Source of the DNA: Desmodus rotundus
Taxonomy: Eukaryota; Chordata; Mammalia; Chiroptera; Phyllostomidae
DNA: 64,000 nt
NCBI RefSeq assembly: GCF_022682495.2
Contig: NC_071391.1
Span: 83,306,154 to 83,370,153, forward strand
Reading direction: 5' to 3'
Below the pieces are notes generated by a model, which saw only the letters and a list, made by a program, of their open reading frames with translations, was not told the origin of the DNA and did no database searches. The position numbers were made by a program, and so were the translations under genes. Position 1 is the stretch's first letter, and every line of letters begins with the position of its first letter. Below are positions 11,401 through 23,689 of this stretch, piece by piece.

Positions 11401-12119
11401 CCAGAGAAGGTGGACACACCTTTTCACAGTTGAGCTTTTGTTACAGCCCTGAGGAATTCCCAACGCCTCACCTGTTCCACATACTTGATTAAGGCACTCG
11501 ATTAAGTGCCTTGTGCTAATTTCTCCAGGTACATCTTCCACTTCCATCCTTGTACTGACATTCTGGTAACACCAATCTGATGGTAGTTTCCCACACATGG
11601 CGCCATTTTTAATTAATTTATTTATTAACTTATTTTCTTTCTGATATCGGTATCTGGAATTCTTTTTTCTCCTCTCTGTTCTGGTGTTTTATTTCAGCTC
11701 AGACATAGCTTCTTCCAAGAAGTTTTCTAATTTCCTTTATATAAAGTTAATTTTTTACTTTGAGTTCCACTCATTTGCCTTAAACTAAATTTGAGCTTAT
11801 TATCCAGCTATCAGCTGAAATATCTTAACCGCTTAAAATAAAAATGAAGTTAATTTTTCCTTGCATTCCATGATTTGTAGGAACCTAAAGCCTTTCCGAA
11901 GATAATTCCCAATTTTTGGAGGAGTGGAGACAAAAATTAGTTGTCATATTATAATTATTCTAGCTTTAGGCTTCAACATCTCCTTAACTTATACTCTTTA
12001 TATATATATGCTCATCTTGTGCATGAAATTTCCAGTTTATAGATGTTGACCCATACTTGGAAGACAACACCCTTCCAAGACTTCCAAAAGATATAAGATA
12101 TGAAAACTTGAAAAGATAA
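8441..12119. other. Largely unique DNA
   Basis: No gene is recognised. A weak MIR-like piece (plus) lies around 9660-9760 ('ccttgaacaagtgatctc', 'ctatacaatgaagcaac'). The rest shows no repeat I can name. The open frames on both strands are short, overlap each other and lack protein-like composition. Confidence 0.4.
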
Positions 12120-12285
12120 ATCTAGTTTGCAGTGATAGCAAATCAGTTGTCTAGGGCCAGGGGTGGTAGGGATTGTCTGGAGAGAGTTACAAGGAGACTT
12201 CTGGGATGATGGAAATAATCTGTATGTTGATTGTGGTAATGGTTACACAAACATATAAATTTATCAAAATGAAATTTTCTACTAA
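12120..12285 (+). mobile_element. Ancient L1 3'-end remnant
   Basis: It resembles the 3'UTR of old mammalian L1s: 'ctagggccaggggtggtagggattg', then 'ttctgggatgatggaaataatctg', then 'gattgtggtaatggttacacaa'. Degraded. Confidence 0.55.
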
Positions 12286-12400
12286 ATATTGAGCACTGTG
12301 CCAGATCTTCTGAATACAAAGGTTAAATGGAACACAGTTCTTCCCTTCCAGAAGCTCAAAGAATAGTATGGGAGATAGTCCACTAAACAGACCATCATAG
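12286..12400 (-). mobile_element. L2 3'-end fragment
   Basis: It matches the antisense L2 end: 'attgagcactgtgccag', 'tgaatacaaaggttaaatgg', 'ttcccttccagaagctcaaag'. Confidence 0.45.
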
Positions 12401-12485
12401 CAGTAGGACTCATTCTAGAAGAGAGACATAGAGACCTCTAGAAGTTTTGTGTCTGGTGCTTAAAGCTATAGAAAAAGTGAGGGAA

Positions 12486-14538
12486 TCTGGACTTCCAGTC
12501 AAGATGTAGGTCTGGGTAAATACGGCTCACTTCCTTGCACAACTGCAGCAAAAATTACAAGTAGACTACAAAACAACTATCACCCACAATCATAAGAAAA
12601 TTGAGCTGTATGTAAGTTTGACAACCAAGGAATTAAAGAACCCACATTCATCCAGATGGGTAGGAGGGGTGGAGATGCAGAATGGGCAGTCCCACACCCA
12701 CATGTGTTGGATAAAAATCTGGAGGGATACATTAGGAACAAGGGATCCCAGGCTCACACCAGACCACCCAGCCCAGTATTCCAGCACCAGGTAGATAAGT
12801 ACCCATAATTTCTGGCTGTAAAAACCAGTGGGGGTTGGGGCAGTAAAAGAAACCATAGGTTTCTCAGGAGTCCCATCTTGAAGGGCCCACAAAGCACTTA
12901 GGACTTAAGCAGACTCACTCCCTCTGGGCTTCTGCACCAGGGCAACAGCCAAAAGGGCACCAGTGACATACGGGGAGAAATTGAAGTGACTGGCATCAGG
13001 GTGAATGCTGGGGGACAGCCTCCTCCTGGACAAAACTCCAGAGGCCAGGCAGTGTCACTGTCCCCTCTCTGAGCCCTCCCCTACACAGAACCACAGAGCA
13101 GTAACCCGGGTTAACCCAAACTTGGTGGTTACCTAAGGCTCTGCCCCATCCAACTTACTGGTATGCTTTTCTGCAATAGGCCATGCTACTAAGACAGGGA
13201 GTCAAAGCAACTCTACCTAATACACAGAAACAAACACAGGGAAGCTGACAAAATAAGGAGACAAAGAAATATGGCCCAAATGAAAGAACAAAACAAAACT
13301 CCAGAAAAAGATTTGAATGAAATGGAGATAGCCAATCTATTAGATGCAGAGTTCAAAACACTGGTTATTAGGATGCTCAAAGAACTCATTGGGTACTTCA
13401 ACAGCATAAAAAAGACCCAGGCAGAAATGAAGGTTACACTAAGTGAAGTAAAGAAAAATTTACAGGGAACCAACAGTGGAGGGGGTAAATCTGAGAATCA
13501 AATCAGCGATTTGGAACAAAGGAAGAAGTAGACATTCAATCAGAACAGCAAGAAGAAAAGAGAATAAAAAGAAGTGAGGAAAGGCTAAGGGGACTCTGGG
13601 ACATCTTCAAAGGTACCAGCATTTGAATCATAGGGGTGACAGAAGGAGAAGAGAAAGAGCAAGAAATTGAAAATATATTTGAAAAAATAATGAAAGAAAA
13701 CTTTCCCAATTTGGTGAAACAAATAGACAAATTCAGGAAGCACAGAGTCTCAAACAAGATAGATGCAAAGAGGCCCACTCCAGGACACATCATAAATAAA
13801 ATGCCAAAAGTTAGAGAGAGAATCTTAAAAGCAGCAAGATAAAAGCAGAGAGTTATCTACAAAGGAGTTCCCATAAGACTGTCAGTTGATTTCTCAAAAG
13901 AAGATTTGCTGGCTGGAAAGGACTGGCATGAAGTATTCAAAGTGATGAAAAGCAAGAACCTACAACCTACATTACTCTATGTAGCAAAGCTATCATTTAG
14001 AATAGAAGGGCAGATAAAGTGCTTCCCAGATATGCTAAAGATAAAGGAGTTTATCATCACCAAGCTCTAATTATGTGAGATGTTAAAGGGACTTATTTAG
14101 GAAAAAGAAGATCAAAAGTCTGAGAAAATGCAGACAACTGTAACTGAACAACAATAAACAAATAAATTAAAAAAAACCCCTAAAACCATGATCATTAAAA
14201 TGACAACTATCAACAACTGAATCTTAAAAAAACAGACTAAGCAAACAACCAGAACAGAAACAGAGTCATAGATATGGAGATCATTTGGAGGATTATCATT
14301 TGGGAGGGGAAAGGGAGGGAATGGGGTAAAGGTACAGGGATTAAGAAGTACAAATTGGTAGGTACATAATTGACAGGGGGATGTTAAGAATTGTATAGGA
14401 AATTGAGTAGCCAAAGAACTTATATGGATATGAACTAAGGGAGGGGATTGCTGGAGGGAATGGGTGGTATTGGGTTGAGGCTGGCAAAGGGGCAAAAATT
14501 GGGACAACTATAATAGCGTAATCAATAAAATATATTTT
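12486..14538 (+). mobile_element. HAL1 (half-L1), full length but decayed
   Basis: It begins 'tctggacttccagtcaagatg', an L1/HAL1 5'UTR start with a YY1-like core, and runs through a 5'UTR to ORF1 (13271-14100). It passes straight into a 3'UTR with the 'gggacaactataatagcg' end and an AATAAA-like tail near 14525. No ORF2 is present. A near-perfect target duplication flanks it: aaagtgagggaa (12474-12485) and aaagtcagggaa (14539-14550), one mismatch. It is the same type of element as 4997-6903 but older. Confidence 0.83.
13271..14100 (+). pseudogene. HAL1 ORF1 remnant
   Basis: It starts at an ATG and ends at TAG 14098-14100, the same length class as the intact HAL1 ORF1 on the other strand (831 bp). 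Shared landmarks are the 'MEIANLLDAEFKTLVIRML' helix near the N-terminus, a 'VTEGEEKEQEIENIFEKI' acidic stretch after the RRM start, and 'RERILKAAR' before a premature stop. Stops at 13529-13531 and about 13840, and changes around 13620, break it into at least three pieces. It cannot encode a complete protein. Confidence 0.85.
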
Positions 14539-14554
14539 AAAGTCAGGGAAAAGT

Positions 14555-14680
14555 TAGGTACTCACTGGAAGAGTTGATTTAACAATAAAATCAGGGCTTA
14601 CTTTGTAAATTATCTGATTGTCTAACCATTATGTTATACACCTGAAACTAGTATAAAATAATACTGAAAGTAAACAAATT
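14555..14680 (+). mobile_element. L1 3'-terminus remnant
   Basis: 'ccattatgttatacacctgaaactagtataaaataat' matches the terminal 3'UTR of old L1 families, followed by an A-rich run. Confidence 0.5.
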
Positions 14681-14685
14681 TTTTA

Positions 14686-14800
14686 AATAAGCTTTATTGA
14701 GGTATAATTTACATGTAGCAAAATGCATCCATTTTAAGTATACGTATTAATGAGTTTTGATAAATTTGTCTGTTTAACCATTGCTACAATCAGGATATGA
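14686..14800 (-). mobile_element. Ancient L1-like fragment
   Basis: 'aagctttattgaggtataatttacatg' with the following 'gataaatttgtctgtttaaccattgctacaatcaggat' is a common old mammalian L1 3' region seen antisense. Strand and family are tentative. Confidence 0.4.
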
Positions 14801-14802
14801 TC

Positions 14803-15015
14803 ATTAGCCTCTCTCTCCTTCCTTTCTTTCCCCCTTCTTTCCTTCTCTTTTTTTCCTTCCCTTTTTCCTTACCACCTTCTTTCTTTTTTCCTCTCCCTCT
14901 CTCTTTCCCCCCCTCCCTCCCTTCTTTACCTCCTTCCTTTCTCCCCTCTCTTTTCTTCCTTCCCTCCCCTCTTTCCTTCCTTCCACCTTTCTTTCCTCCT
15001 CCTTTCCAAGGTTCC
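14803..15015 (+). repeat. Pyrimidine tract (CT/TTCC simple repeat)
   Basis: About 210 bp that is almost purely C and T, with irregular TTCC, CCCT and TTTC units. Open frames across it translate to S/F/P or K/E/G low complexity and are not genes. Confidence 0.9.
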
Positions 15016-15049
15016 TTTCCAGAACCTTGATCTCTTCTAACAACAAGGC

Positions 15050-15930
15050 TAAATTATTTCTCTAGTCTCAATACTTCTGACACCAAATGTGTGGGTTTTC
15101 CACACCAAGCAATTCTCCAGTTTCCTGTGGACATTAACCAGGTATTCTACAATTCAGTTCAATTCTGAAACTAAGTACCTGGAGTTAGCACAGACCCCAC
15201 AAGTTAAGGGTTCAGTCCCATTTTAGATACCAATTAGAAGGAGTAGGTTCCCAGGTTACCCACAACTTCTGTATGACTTGGCTACTAACTGGGGGTTCCC
15301 ATGACCCCTCCTCAGGTTCAATTATTTGCTGTAATAGTTCACAAAACTTAAGGAAACACTTATGTTTACTGGGTTATTATAAAGAATAAAAATAATAGCC
15401 AGATGAAGAGATATGTGCATGGCAAGGTCCAAAAGGTCCCAAAGACAGGAGGTTCTGTCCTTTGGAATTTGGGGTGCCCCACCTACCCTGCACATTGATG
15501 AGTTCACCAGTCTGGAAGCTCTCAGAACTCCATTGTTTAGGGGTTTTACAGAAGTTTCATTATGTATGCATGGTTGATTGATCACTGGTGATTGAACTCA
15601 ATCTCCAGACTCTCTCCCTTCCCCAGAGTTTGGAGGTGGGTGTGGGCCTGTGAGTTCCAACCCTTTAATTACTTGGTAGGTACCTCCTCAACCAACTCCC
15701 ATCTTGAAGCTATCTAGAGACCTCAACCATTATCTTCAATTAACATACAAAAAGACACCACTCTGGAGATTTCAAAGGTCTTAGATGTTCTGTTTAAGGA
15801 ACCAGGGACTAAGACCAAATATTATAACAAAAGATACTCTTATCATTCAGGAAATTACAAGGGTTTTAGGAAATTTGTGCCAGGAACTGCAGCAGAGATC
15901 AAATATATATTTCTTATTATGTCACAGCTG
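15050..15930 (-). mobile_element. Old LTR, minus orientation
   Basis: Sequence around 15280-15700 ('gggggttcccatgacccctcctcagg', 'gattgaactcaatctccag', 'gttccaaccc') and 15840-15930 ('attcaggaaattacaagggttttagg', 'atatatatttcttattatgtcaca') recalls a long ancestral mammalian LTR in antisense. Minus-strand transcription is suggested by an AATAAC-like poly(A) position near 15375. I do not assign a family; an ERVL-type LTR is the best guess. Confidence 0.5.
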
Positions 15931-16770
15931 GGCATATGGCCCAAGTCTGGTCAATCATAGTACCCAACCATCTGACTATAGTGCTTGAGGCAAGAGGTAG
16001 GGGCATGAGACCCAAGCAGCATCAATTGATATCAATTGATACATGTAAAGAGGAGTTTTCTCTTTCCTTCAAGGTTCCCAAGCCAGCATGATGAAAGCTT
16101 TGAGCTGTGTGTGGGCATGGAGACCCTGAAGAAAGCCTTCTTTAGTAGAAGAGGAGGAAGCAAACTTATAGAGAATAGCTGAGCCCTGAGCCTCAAAAAA
16201 GTAAGAATGGTGGTGACATAGGTTGAGCCTCTGGGCCTGAGGCCTGCTCATCTCTCTTCTTCCCAGTTATCTGACTCAATCAAGTCCCTTTCTTCCTTTC
16301 ACCTAGCTTTAGCTGTCAAATCTTATTCAATTTATGGCAAGTTGGTGACATTTAATAACCCTTCCTTAGATTCTGCAAATAATGCTTATTTGGTGCCCAT
16401 AGCCCTGAATAGATGAACACACATCTGTTTTTGAGAGATCAATATACATTTGTATGCCAAGACCAAATTTTGAACTTTTCTTTCAACATCAGATATGGAT
16501 TTTGGCTATGCTGAGCAATGAAACTAAAATGTAATTGCTTATGTTTGTTTTCCTTTATATCTAAAGTTGTTTGATGGACAGCATCTGAATAAAGCAATCT
16601 TTCTGGCCATGTTTTCTCACCACACTTAAATCTCACTACTGAACTCCCTGTGGGATGTGGTGGTTGCTCTCACATTTCCACCAGCCCAGGGACAGCTGCC
16701 AATCAGTTAACTGGGCACAGAAGGCAGGGAGAATCCTCTATGCATGCCAATCCAGTTAGCTTCCCAACAA
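15931..16770. other. Largely unique DNA
   Basis: No repeat or gene recognised, apart from a perfect 20-bp palindrome (atcaattgat in two tandem copies) at 16021-16040. Confidence 0.45.
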
Positions 16771-16774
16771 GGGG

Positions 16775-17170
16775 TTTATCTATCCATTCAATTCAATCAT
16801 CCATTTATTCATCAGTTGTTTTTTGAGAACAGACCCAGAGACAGTACTGGGTGCTGGGCATACAAGTTAGAAACATACCTGGATCATAAGCTTTGATCCA
16901 GTTGAGGAGGCAGACAGTGTGGCATGTGTTGTCTTGAAGGATGTACTGGGTACTAAAGAGAACATAAAGCAAGCACCGAATTTGGCTTTCCAAGAAAAAA
17001 AAGTGCAACAGAGGAACTAAAACAGGAATGACGAGTGAGAGTTGGCCAGACAAATGTGCTGGAGTTGGGGGAGATAGAGGCAGTATTGGAGGGGACAGAT
17101 AACAGTTAATAGATAAGAGTTCTTGGCAGAATAAACAGGAGGTATAAAGGCCCAAAGCTAAGAAAGACCT
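16775..17170 (-). mobile_element. L2 fragment
   Basis: Antisense L2 3' part: 'atccatttattcatcagttg', 'gtactgggtgctgggcatacaag', 'gttgaggaggcagacag', and downstream 'gcagaataaacaggaggtataaaggccc'. Confidence 0.55.
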
Positions 17171-17635
17171 TTAGGAAACAGAGAATCTCAGTGTGGCTGA
17201 AGTTTCAGCATGAGAGGACAGAGATGGGGCTGTAGTGGCTCACTTTTCCTGTTCAAATAAGCAGCTATGCAGTCCTTCCTGGCACCACACTTGGGAACTG
17301 CCCACATTCTCCAGTCCAAGTGTCCGCTATAGGATTTCAGGAGCTCTTCCTTGCTAGCAGAGCGTTACAGGCTAAATAAAACATCTTTAATTCAACACTG
17401 TCTAATCTGTAGCCTCAATTCTCTCTTCTTGCTGAAAATTTACTTGTTCGCCTATTTGAAATGGATACTGAGGACAAGAAGGTAAAAGAATGTTACCAGG
17501 GAAGCTGAAGCAAGTGTTGAAAGTCTAGGGCTAGTTTCTGGCAGAAAAATATCTCTCCCACTTTGTCAGTAACAAAGAAAACTAAATGGCAGGGTCAAAA
17601 TTGTGAGCTGATGTGCCAAAGGTCAAGGTCTAGTG
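17171..17635. other. Unique DNA
   Basis: No supported feature. Confidence 0.45.
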
Positions 17636-17835
17636 CTTATTTTAGAGAACAAAAGGCTTTGGGATTAGACATTCTTGGGTTCACATCCAGGCTCTTACTC
17701 TGATTGGCTGTGTGGCTATGGGTGACTTTCTATTCTCTCCACATTTTCAGTTCATGGTGAAATGGGAATATGTGGGGATTAGAGCATCAGATATAGTACC
17801 TGATACACAGTAGGTATCCAATAAATGACAGACAT
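17636..17835 (+). mobile_element. MIR SINE fragment
   Basis: Sense MIR landmarks: 'gggattagacattcttgggttcacatcc', 'ctgtgtggctatgggtgac', 'cctgatacacagtaggtatccaataaatg'. Confidence 0.75.
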
Positions 17836-17850
17836 TGTTTTGTATGATAT

Positions 17851-18549
17851 ATAGTAATGCACTATATAATGACATTTCAGTCAACCACAGACTGCATGAC
17901 AATGGTCCCATGACATTATAATGGAGCTGAAAAATTCCTATCACCTAGTGACATTGTGGCCACAATAAAGTCATTACCATGTGTTTGTGTTTTAGGCTAA
18001 GTGTTATTACAAAAACATCAAAAGTTTTAAAAAATGAAAAGTTTATAAAGTAATGAAGTTATAGTAAGCTAAGGCTAGTTTATTATTGGATAAAGAAAAA
18101 TATGTTTTTTATAAACTTAGTGTAGTCTAAATGTACAGTGTTTATAAAGGCTACAGTAATGTCCTAGGCTTTCAAAGTTGCTCACCACTCATTGACTCAC
18201 CCAGAGCAAATACCAGTGCTCCAAGCTCCATTCACAGTCAGTGCCCCATTCAGGTGTACCATACTTTAATCTTTTATACTTATTTTCACTGTACTTTTTA
18301 CATTTAGTTATGTTTAGATACAAAAATTTTTACTATTGTGTTTCGGTTGACTATAGTTTTCAGTAAAGTAACATGTTGTACAGCTTTATAGCTTAAGAGC
18401 AATAGGTTACATCACGTAGCCTAGGTGTGTAGTAGGCTATGCCATGTAGGTTTTTGTAGGTGCACTCTATGGTGTTTGCACAGTGATGAAATTGTCTAAC
18501 AACACATTTCTCAGAAGGTGTCCCTGATATTAAGTGATGCAAGACTGTA
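17851..18549 (+). mobile_element. Non-autonomous DNA transposon fossil (Tc1/mariner-Tigger-like)
   Basis: The left end 'tagtaatgcactatataatgac' and the reverse complement of the right end 'tacagtcttgcatcacttaat' form degraded terminal inverted repeats. The interior ('cattataatggagctgaaaaattcc', 'gtgttattacaaaaac', 'cacccagagcaaatacc', 'cctaggtgtgtagtaggctatgcc') matches a mammal-wide element I remember but cannot name with certainty. It has no coding capacity. Confidence 0.6.
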
Positions 18550-18554
18550 GATAA

Positions 18555-18640
18555 CTTCATGTTGTTGTGAGAATTAAATGATTTCATGCATGTAATATGC
18601 TTGGCCCATAGGAGGGACAAATGTTAACTATTACAACAAT
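18555..18640 (+). mobile_element. MIR 3' fragment
   Basis: 'gttgttgtgagaattaaatgatttcatgcatgtaatatgcttgg' is the MIR 3' part, directly beside the DNA transposon. Confidence 0.6.
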
Positions 18641-21600
18641 TGTTATCATTGATAGCTGTATATAGAGAATTCCTGAAGTCTCCAATCTTACTGTAAGAAG
18701 ATAGAGATGGGAAACAGACTTCAGCACATAGATCAAGGCAAGAATGACAAATAGATTCATCTCATGTGCCAACTGATCAAGTTGGTAGCAGCTGCCTGGA
18801 ATGTGTATCCAAGACCATGTCTGGCTCAGCAGGAAAGAACATTTATGATCAATTAGTGATGGTTGTTTTGGGTGGCAGAGAGGAGTCATACCAGCATGCA
18901 TGCTATTTGCCTTCCATAGACTAAAGTGTCATTCCAGACAGTTGATTTGGGAGCCTGTAACAAAGGGCCAGGTCTGACCTTGTCCATGTATGCCTCTCCC
19001 CACTTTTTCCATGTTTTACTCCCAACACATCATTGAGACATGGCCAGAGCCCAGCCCCAGCTGCCTTTTTCTTCAGAAAACTTTGGCTGGCACAAATTGA
19101 GACCTGTAAATCCACCATGTGGATGACACAGGCTGTGTGCCCAGCCCAGGCTCTGCAAGAAACAGAAGAGAGGGAGTTGCTTAGTGACATGACACAAAGG
19201 GTATCTTTGATTCATCACCCAGCTCCAGCCCCTAGTCCATGGCCAGCAGTAACTAATGGCTGCAAATGTGCAATATAACCCCATTAAAAATGTCACTTTG
19301 CAGTAAAATGTAAATGTTTAACATTTAAACATGAACACTGACTCCTAAAATGACTGGTGCTGGGTAGCTTTATTTCATTCTTTTAGAAAATCTTTGTCCT
19401 TCCATGGTGAGAGATTTTAATCAATGATTTACACCCCATGCTTGTTAAATTGGTGCCATCTCTTGCTCCAGATAGGGTAGCAAAGAAGCAGAGATTCTCA
19501 GGGAATTTTCTACCTTGACTGTTAATACAAAGTATTAAATATACAGTGTGATTCCATTCCCAGACACTGTTCAGAGGTGCTATGAACTCTGAACTTAGAA
19601 GATTTCATTTTATTTCTAATCATCTTAGACTTCAAAATATAAGATTGTGTCATTGAAGGTCAAGAAATAGCAAAAATAGTAATGAAGAATATTCATTGGG
19701 AGCTCTCTCCATTGCCTAATTCTGTCTGATGTATCTGGACTAAGAAGAACCAAGTAAATCAATGGTGTGGGGAATGGTTCTTGCAACTAATGCCTTTCCT
19801 CTTACGATGGTTCTAATGAGGGTCATCCCAGTAGCAATTCTAGGCCCCTGCTGATTGGCCTTTGGATAAAGATGAACCTAGAAAAACAAGTACATAAAAA
19901 CTTGAAACATCTGGGCAGGCTCAGAGTCAGGTGAGGAAAATAATCAGGTCACAAAGACCACTGGGCATGGGGATATGTTTCACCTCAATTTTACTCAACT
20001 TCCACTTCCTTTAGAACATACTGTTTGTTGAATTTTTCTTTGGAGTCTTGATCACAGTAGACTCTTAATACAAGTTTCTTTAATTAATTAAAAAGGTAAT
20101 GAGTCACAGGCAAACCTAGCATTGACCCAGGAGATTGTCTCATTTTCCAGTGAATGAATTTTATGACATCAGACCAGTCTCTTAACCTTTCTGTACATGA
20201 TTTTATGATATTCTTGTCAAATTCTTTGGAAGTAACTAGGGTAAAGGTAGTTAACCTTTCATTTACCAATGATAAACGGAGGACCAGACAGTTTACAGGC
20301 TGTTTTTTTCTGATATCACATTGAATTGGTGATAAAGCCAAGATAAAAATTCTGCTTTTGAATTCCCAGTTTAATTTTTTTACTCTTTACCAAATTTAAT
20401 GGTTACACTCTGTGCCATGGACCCTGACAATGCACGTGTGATCATCAGGGCCAACCCTGGGATGAAGCAAGTGGGGAGCCCACGGCATTTGGAAGACCCT
20501 GTAGTGGGTGCTTCTTTAAATTTCATGCCCTGGGCACCTTGTTTGCTTCACCCTTATCCCAGCCCCAGTGATTACCCACATGGAAGCATGAGTGAAAGGG
20601 CAATACTCAAGACAAGAATTCTGTAGTTGGGATCAAAAGAGTTCATTTTCTCTAAGCCTAATACCTAAATGTCAGTACTCTCTTGGAACAGAAAGTTGGG
20701 TAGGAATTCCTTTTTCAGGGAAGTCAAAAGAGCAAGGAATATGTGTCACACACTGATCCAGGATGAGTCCAGGTTGTTCTGTCTCCACCTTTCCTATCAT
20801 GGTAACTTGATAACATTTGCCAGGGGCTCTCGATCAAATCTACTCCTCTGAGTAGATGGATGGAACAGAGGAATGGTGGGTTGCTGCGTACTGTCATCAC
20901 TCAGGGTCCTTGTATTAAGACACTTTAAATCAGTGTTAGAAACCCAGCTGAAACTGCCTTAGGCACAAATGGGAATTTATTGGACAGATACCAAAAAGTC
21001 TTACACAGCTAAAGAAGAAATGCGCCTCAGGAGCCATCAGAATTAGATACCTAAATGACCATAGGAGTTTTTCTGTCTCTAGTTTCCACTTCTTCTCTCA
21101 CTTTTGTGATAAAGGGACTTCCTTAAAATGAAAAAAAAGACAATCACTGAGAGTTCTTAAGCCTCACATCTTTGATATTGCCATTAGCAAAAGAGTGACC
21201 TTTATGCTTTATGTCCAGTTTTTAAAATCCTAAGGAAGGATGATTGACCTAGGTTGGTCAGGCATTCATCTTTCAATTGATTAGTGGGCTTAGAGTCAGG
21301 GTCATATGGAATCAACAAAGTTTCTGGGGCCACTTTGTGAGGAAAAGCTCTCACAGAGAGTGGAGTTCCTTGTGAACTGGGCAACCAATCCACCAGTGCT
21401 TTCTGTATTTGTGCACCATGATTAGCAATGGTGCAAGGTCGGACACTACGTTGTGGCAGTCCAGCAGAGTAATGCTTGCAAAGCCAATGCAGGTGGAGGG
21501 GTTACCTACAGGAAACACATATTTTATAGTGTCTTCTGAGAGTGTGTTTATTATCCCCTGGGTACCTGTAAATCACCCAGTTGCTTAAAGAGAAACTGGT

Positions 21601-23685
21601 CTGCTGAGTCAAGCGCCCTCATCAAATGGCCATAACGACTCTTCTCATGAGCTCCAAAATGCTTTATGGGAGAAATAATATAAAGCCCTGACCTATTTCT
21701 ATGGATAATGTTGTGAAATTCAGCAATTCTTATGGAAATTTCTTGGCTCTATTGCTGAGCATCTGGGCATATAAGGGAATGTAAGGATATTCTGGGAATA
21801 TAAGGATATTCCCTGGAGCTGTCTCCCTCACAAGAAGGTGACGGAACTTGTCTTAGTGTCAGCAAAACCCTACATTCCCTGAGCTGAAGTCCTCTATGCT
21901 GATTTCAAGGAAAATGACAACCAGAAGCTCCACAAGGCACTTCCAGTCAGATTTCTACTGCTGCTTGTCTTAGACAATTTTTTCTTTAAAAACCAGAGGG
22001 TCAAAGAAAGTAGGAATGCTCTCTAAAAATCAGGTTCCTGGTTCAGTGGGTGATAAGGCATAAACTCCTCTTTTGAAGAATGTGTTCAATAATCCTAAGG
22101 AGAAATATTTGAGATAGTATAATTTGCTGGAAATAGCACAGATTTCTTCAAGTCATTTAAATTTTAAAAGCAAAAACATTTGTAGGTATACTTGAGTAAA
22201 AGAGAAATTCACCTATAATTCCTCCACGATAGTACTGTTTTTGCATTGGCTCTTGCAGTCTTCCATATAAATAGTTGTCCATGGCATGCATGTGACCAGT
22301 GTGATAGTGAGCATGATGGGACTGTACCATATGCAAATGAGCTCCTGCTACCAAGGAGATGTTTATGCAGAATGTGTAATGGAAAGCGATCTCCAGGTTG
22401 AAACCTAACAAGGAATTTATACTTCTTGTTGAAGGCAGTTTAGATATTTCCTTCCTCTGGGAACACCTATGGAGACCATGGGAAATACAGATGCACAAAT
22501 AGTCCCTGGGGTAGAGAAGAAGAGCAATCCCAGGATTAACAAATAAAACGGGCACCCAGCATTTTACAGATCATTTTGTAGGGAAGCCAAGTCTTCTAGG
22601 TAAATCAACTGGTTCTTAAAGACTCTACTTTAAAATTGGCTTAAGCAGACTAGAACTTTCTCTGATAAGAAACAAGGGTCCCTGAGGGGTCAGACACTAT
22701 TGTTCAGTCAGCATGGGCTACACGGAAGAGGATCTACAGAGAGTGAAATAGAAGCTGTTTAGATGGAGCCTGTTCCATTATTCACACTAATGTTTTGAAG
22801 AAGAATGGGAGTATGGAGACTTGTAGCTTTGTAGTATATATATATATCTATCATAAATAATTTGATTTAGAGTTTCAATAATTCCTTTTAATGTCTTAAT
22901 AACATCCTTTGTTAAAGAATCCTTCTGACATGATCATGTACTTAATTCAGGTGGCTCCTGTTAGGGCATCAAAACCAGGTAAACTGCAGTGTGCGCCCTA
23001 TGCCCCCTAATTTTGTTCTAATGTGGTGGGCTGCATATTACATTCTGCTGGGCTAGGCAGAGACCACATAGATGGGCACTTACTTTTGGAAATATTTACT
23101 TGAAGCCTTAAAAATCAGTTGTGCTAAAACCTCACAGATACTTCAGCTGCTTATATTTCTTTGCATCATTAATTTCCACCCTCCAGTCACTGATAAAATG
23201 TGAGAAGAGGGCCAAAAGAAGATAAATTTGTATATAGATATAGTTTCGCCCATAAATATATGTACAACTGCATGAATACCACCAGCTACAGAGGGAGGAG
23301 AAATCAAGAATTACAACCATTTGATGTCAGACCTGTCTCTAGTTGGATCTGAAATATCTAGTTGGGGTTGGAATGTCCAAGATGGCTTCTTCACTTACGT
23401 GACTGATAATGTACACATTTATACTGTATAATTGCACACATATAATTTATATGTATATGTATGTGTCTATGTATATGTGTGTTACACACATATACATAGA
23501 CACATACACACATAGGTCTAAGTAATTTACCTAACCACTTAATGTCATTTACCTAACCATTTCCATCTTCTTAGATACTTGAGTTGGGTTTTATTGTATT
23601 CTTTTATTAGTGTCATTGAAATAAAACCAATATTTTTGATACTTAGCTCTATTTCTTTAGCATTGTTCTCTAGGGACTCATTTCC
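18641..23685. other. Largely unique DNA
   Basis: No gene recognised. The 133-codon minus-strand frame at 22157-22555 is His/Tyr-rich but has no family resemblance. A weak old repeat-like piece starts near 20940 ('gaatttattggacag'). A perfect microsatellite palindrome lies at 23458-23508. Confidence 0.4.
23458..23508. repeat. 51-bp perfect palindrome in a TG/TA microsatellite
   Basis: The 25-bp left arm (23458-23482) is the exact reverse complement of the right arm (23484-23508), with a single T at the centre. Both arms are made of TG, TA and TC steps. Confidence 0.92.
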
Positions 23686-23689
23686 TAAA

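Noticed and set aside
14804..15046. K/E/G-rich and S/F/P-rich frames in the pyrimidine tract
   Set aside because: Translation of a simple repeat.
22157..22555. His/Tyr-rich 133-codon minus-strand frame
   Set aside because: Considered as an exon, but there is no family resemblance, no clear splice sites, and stops in the adjacent frames.
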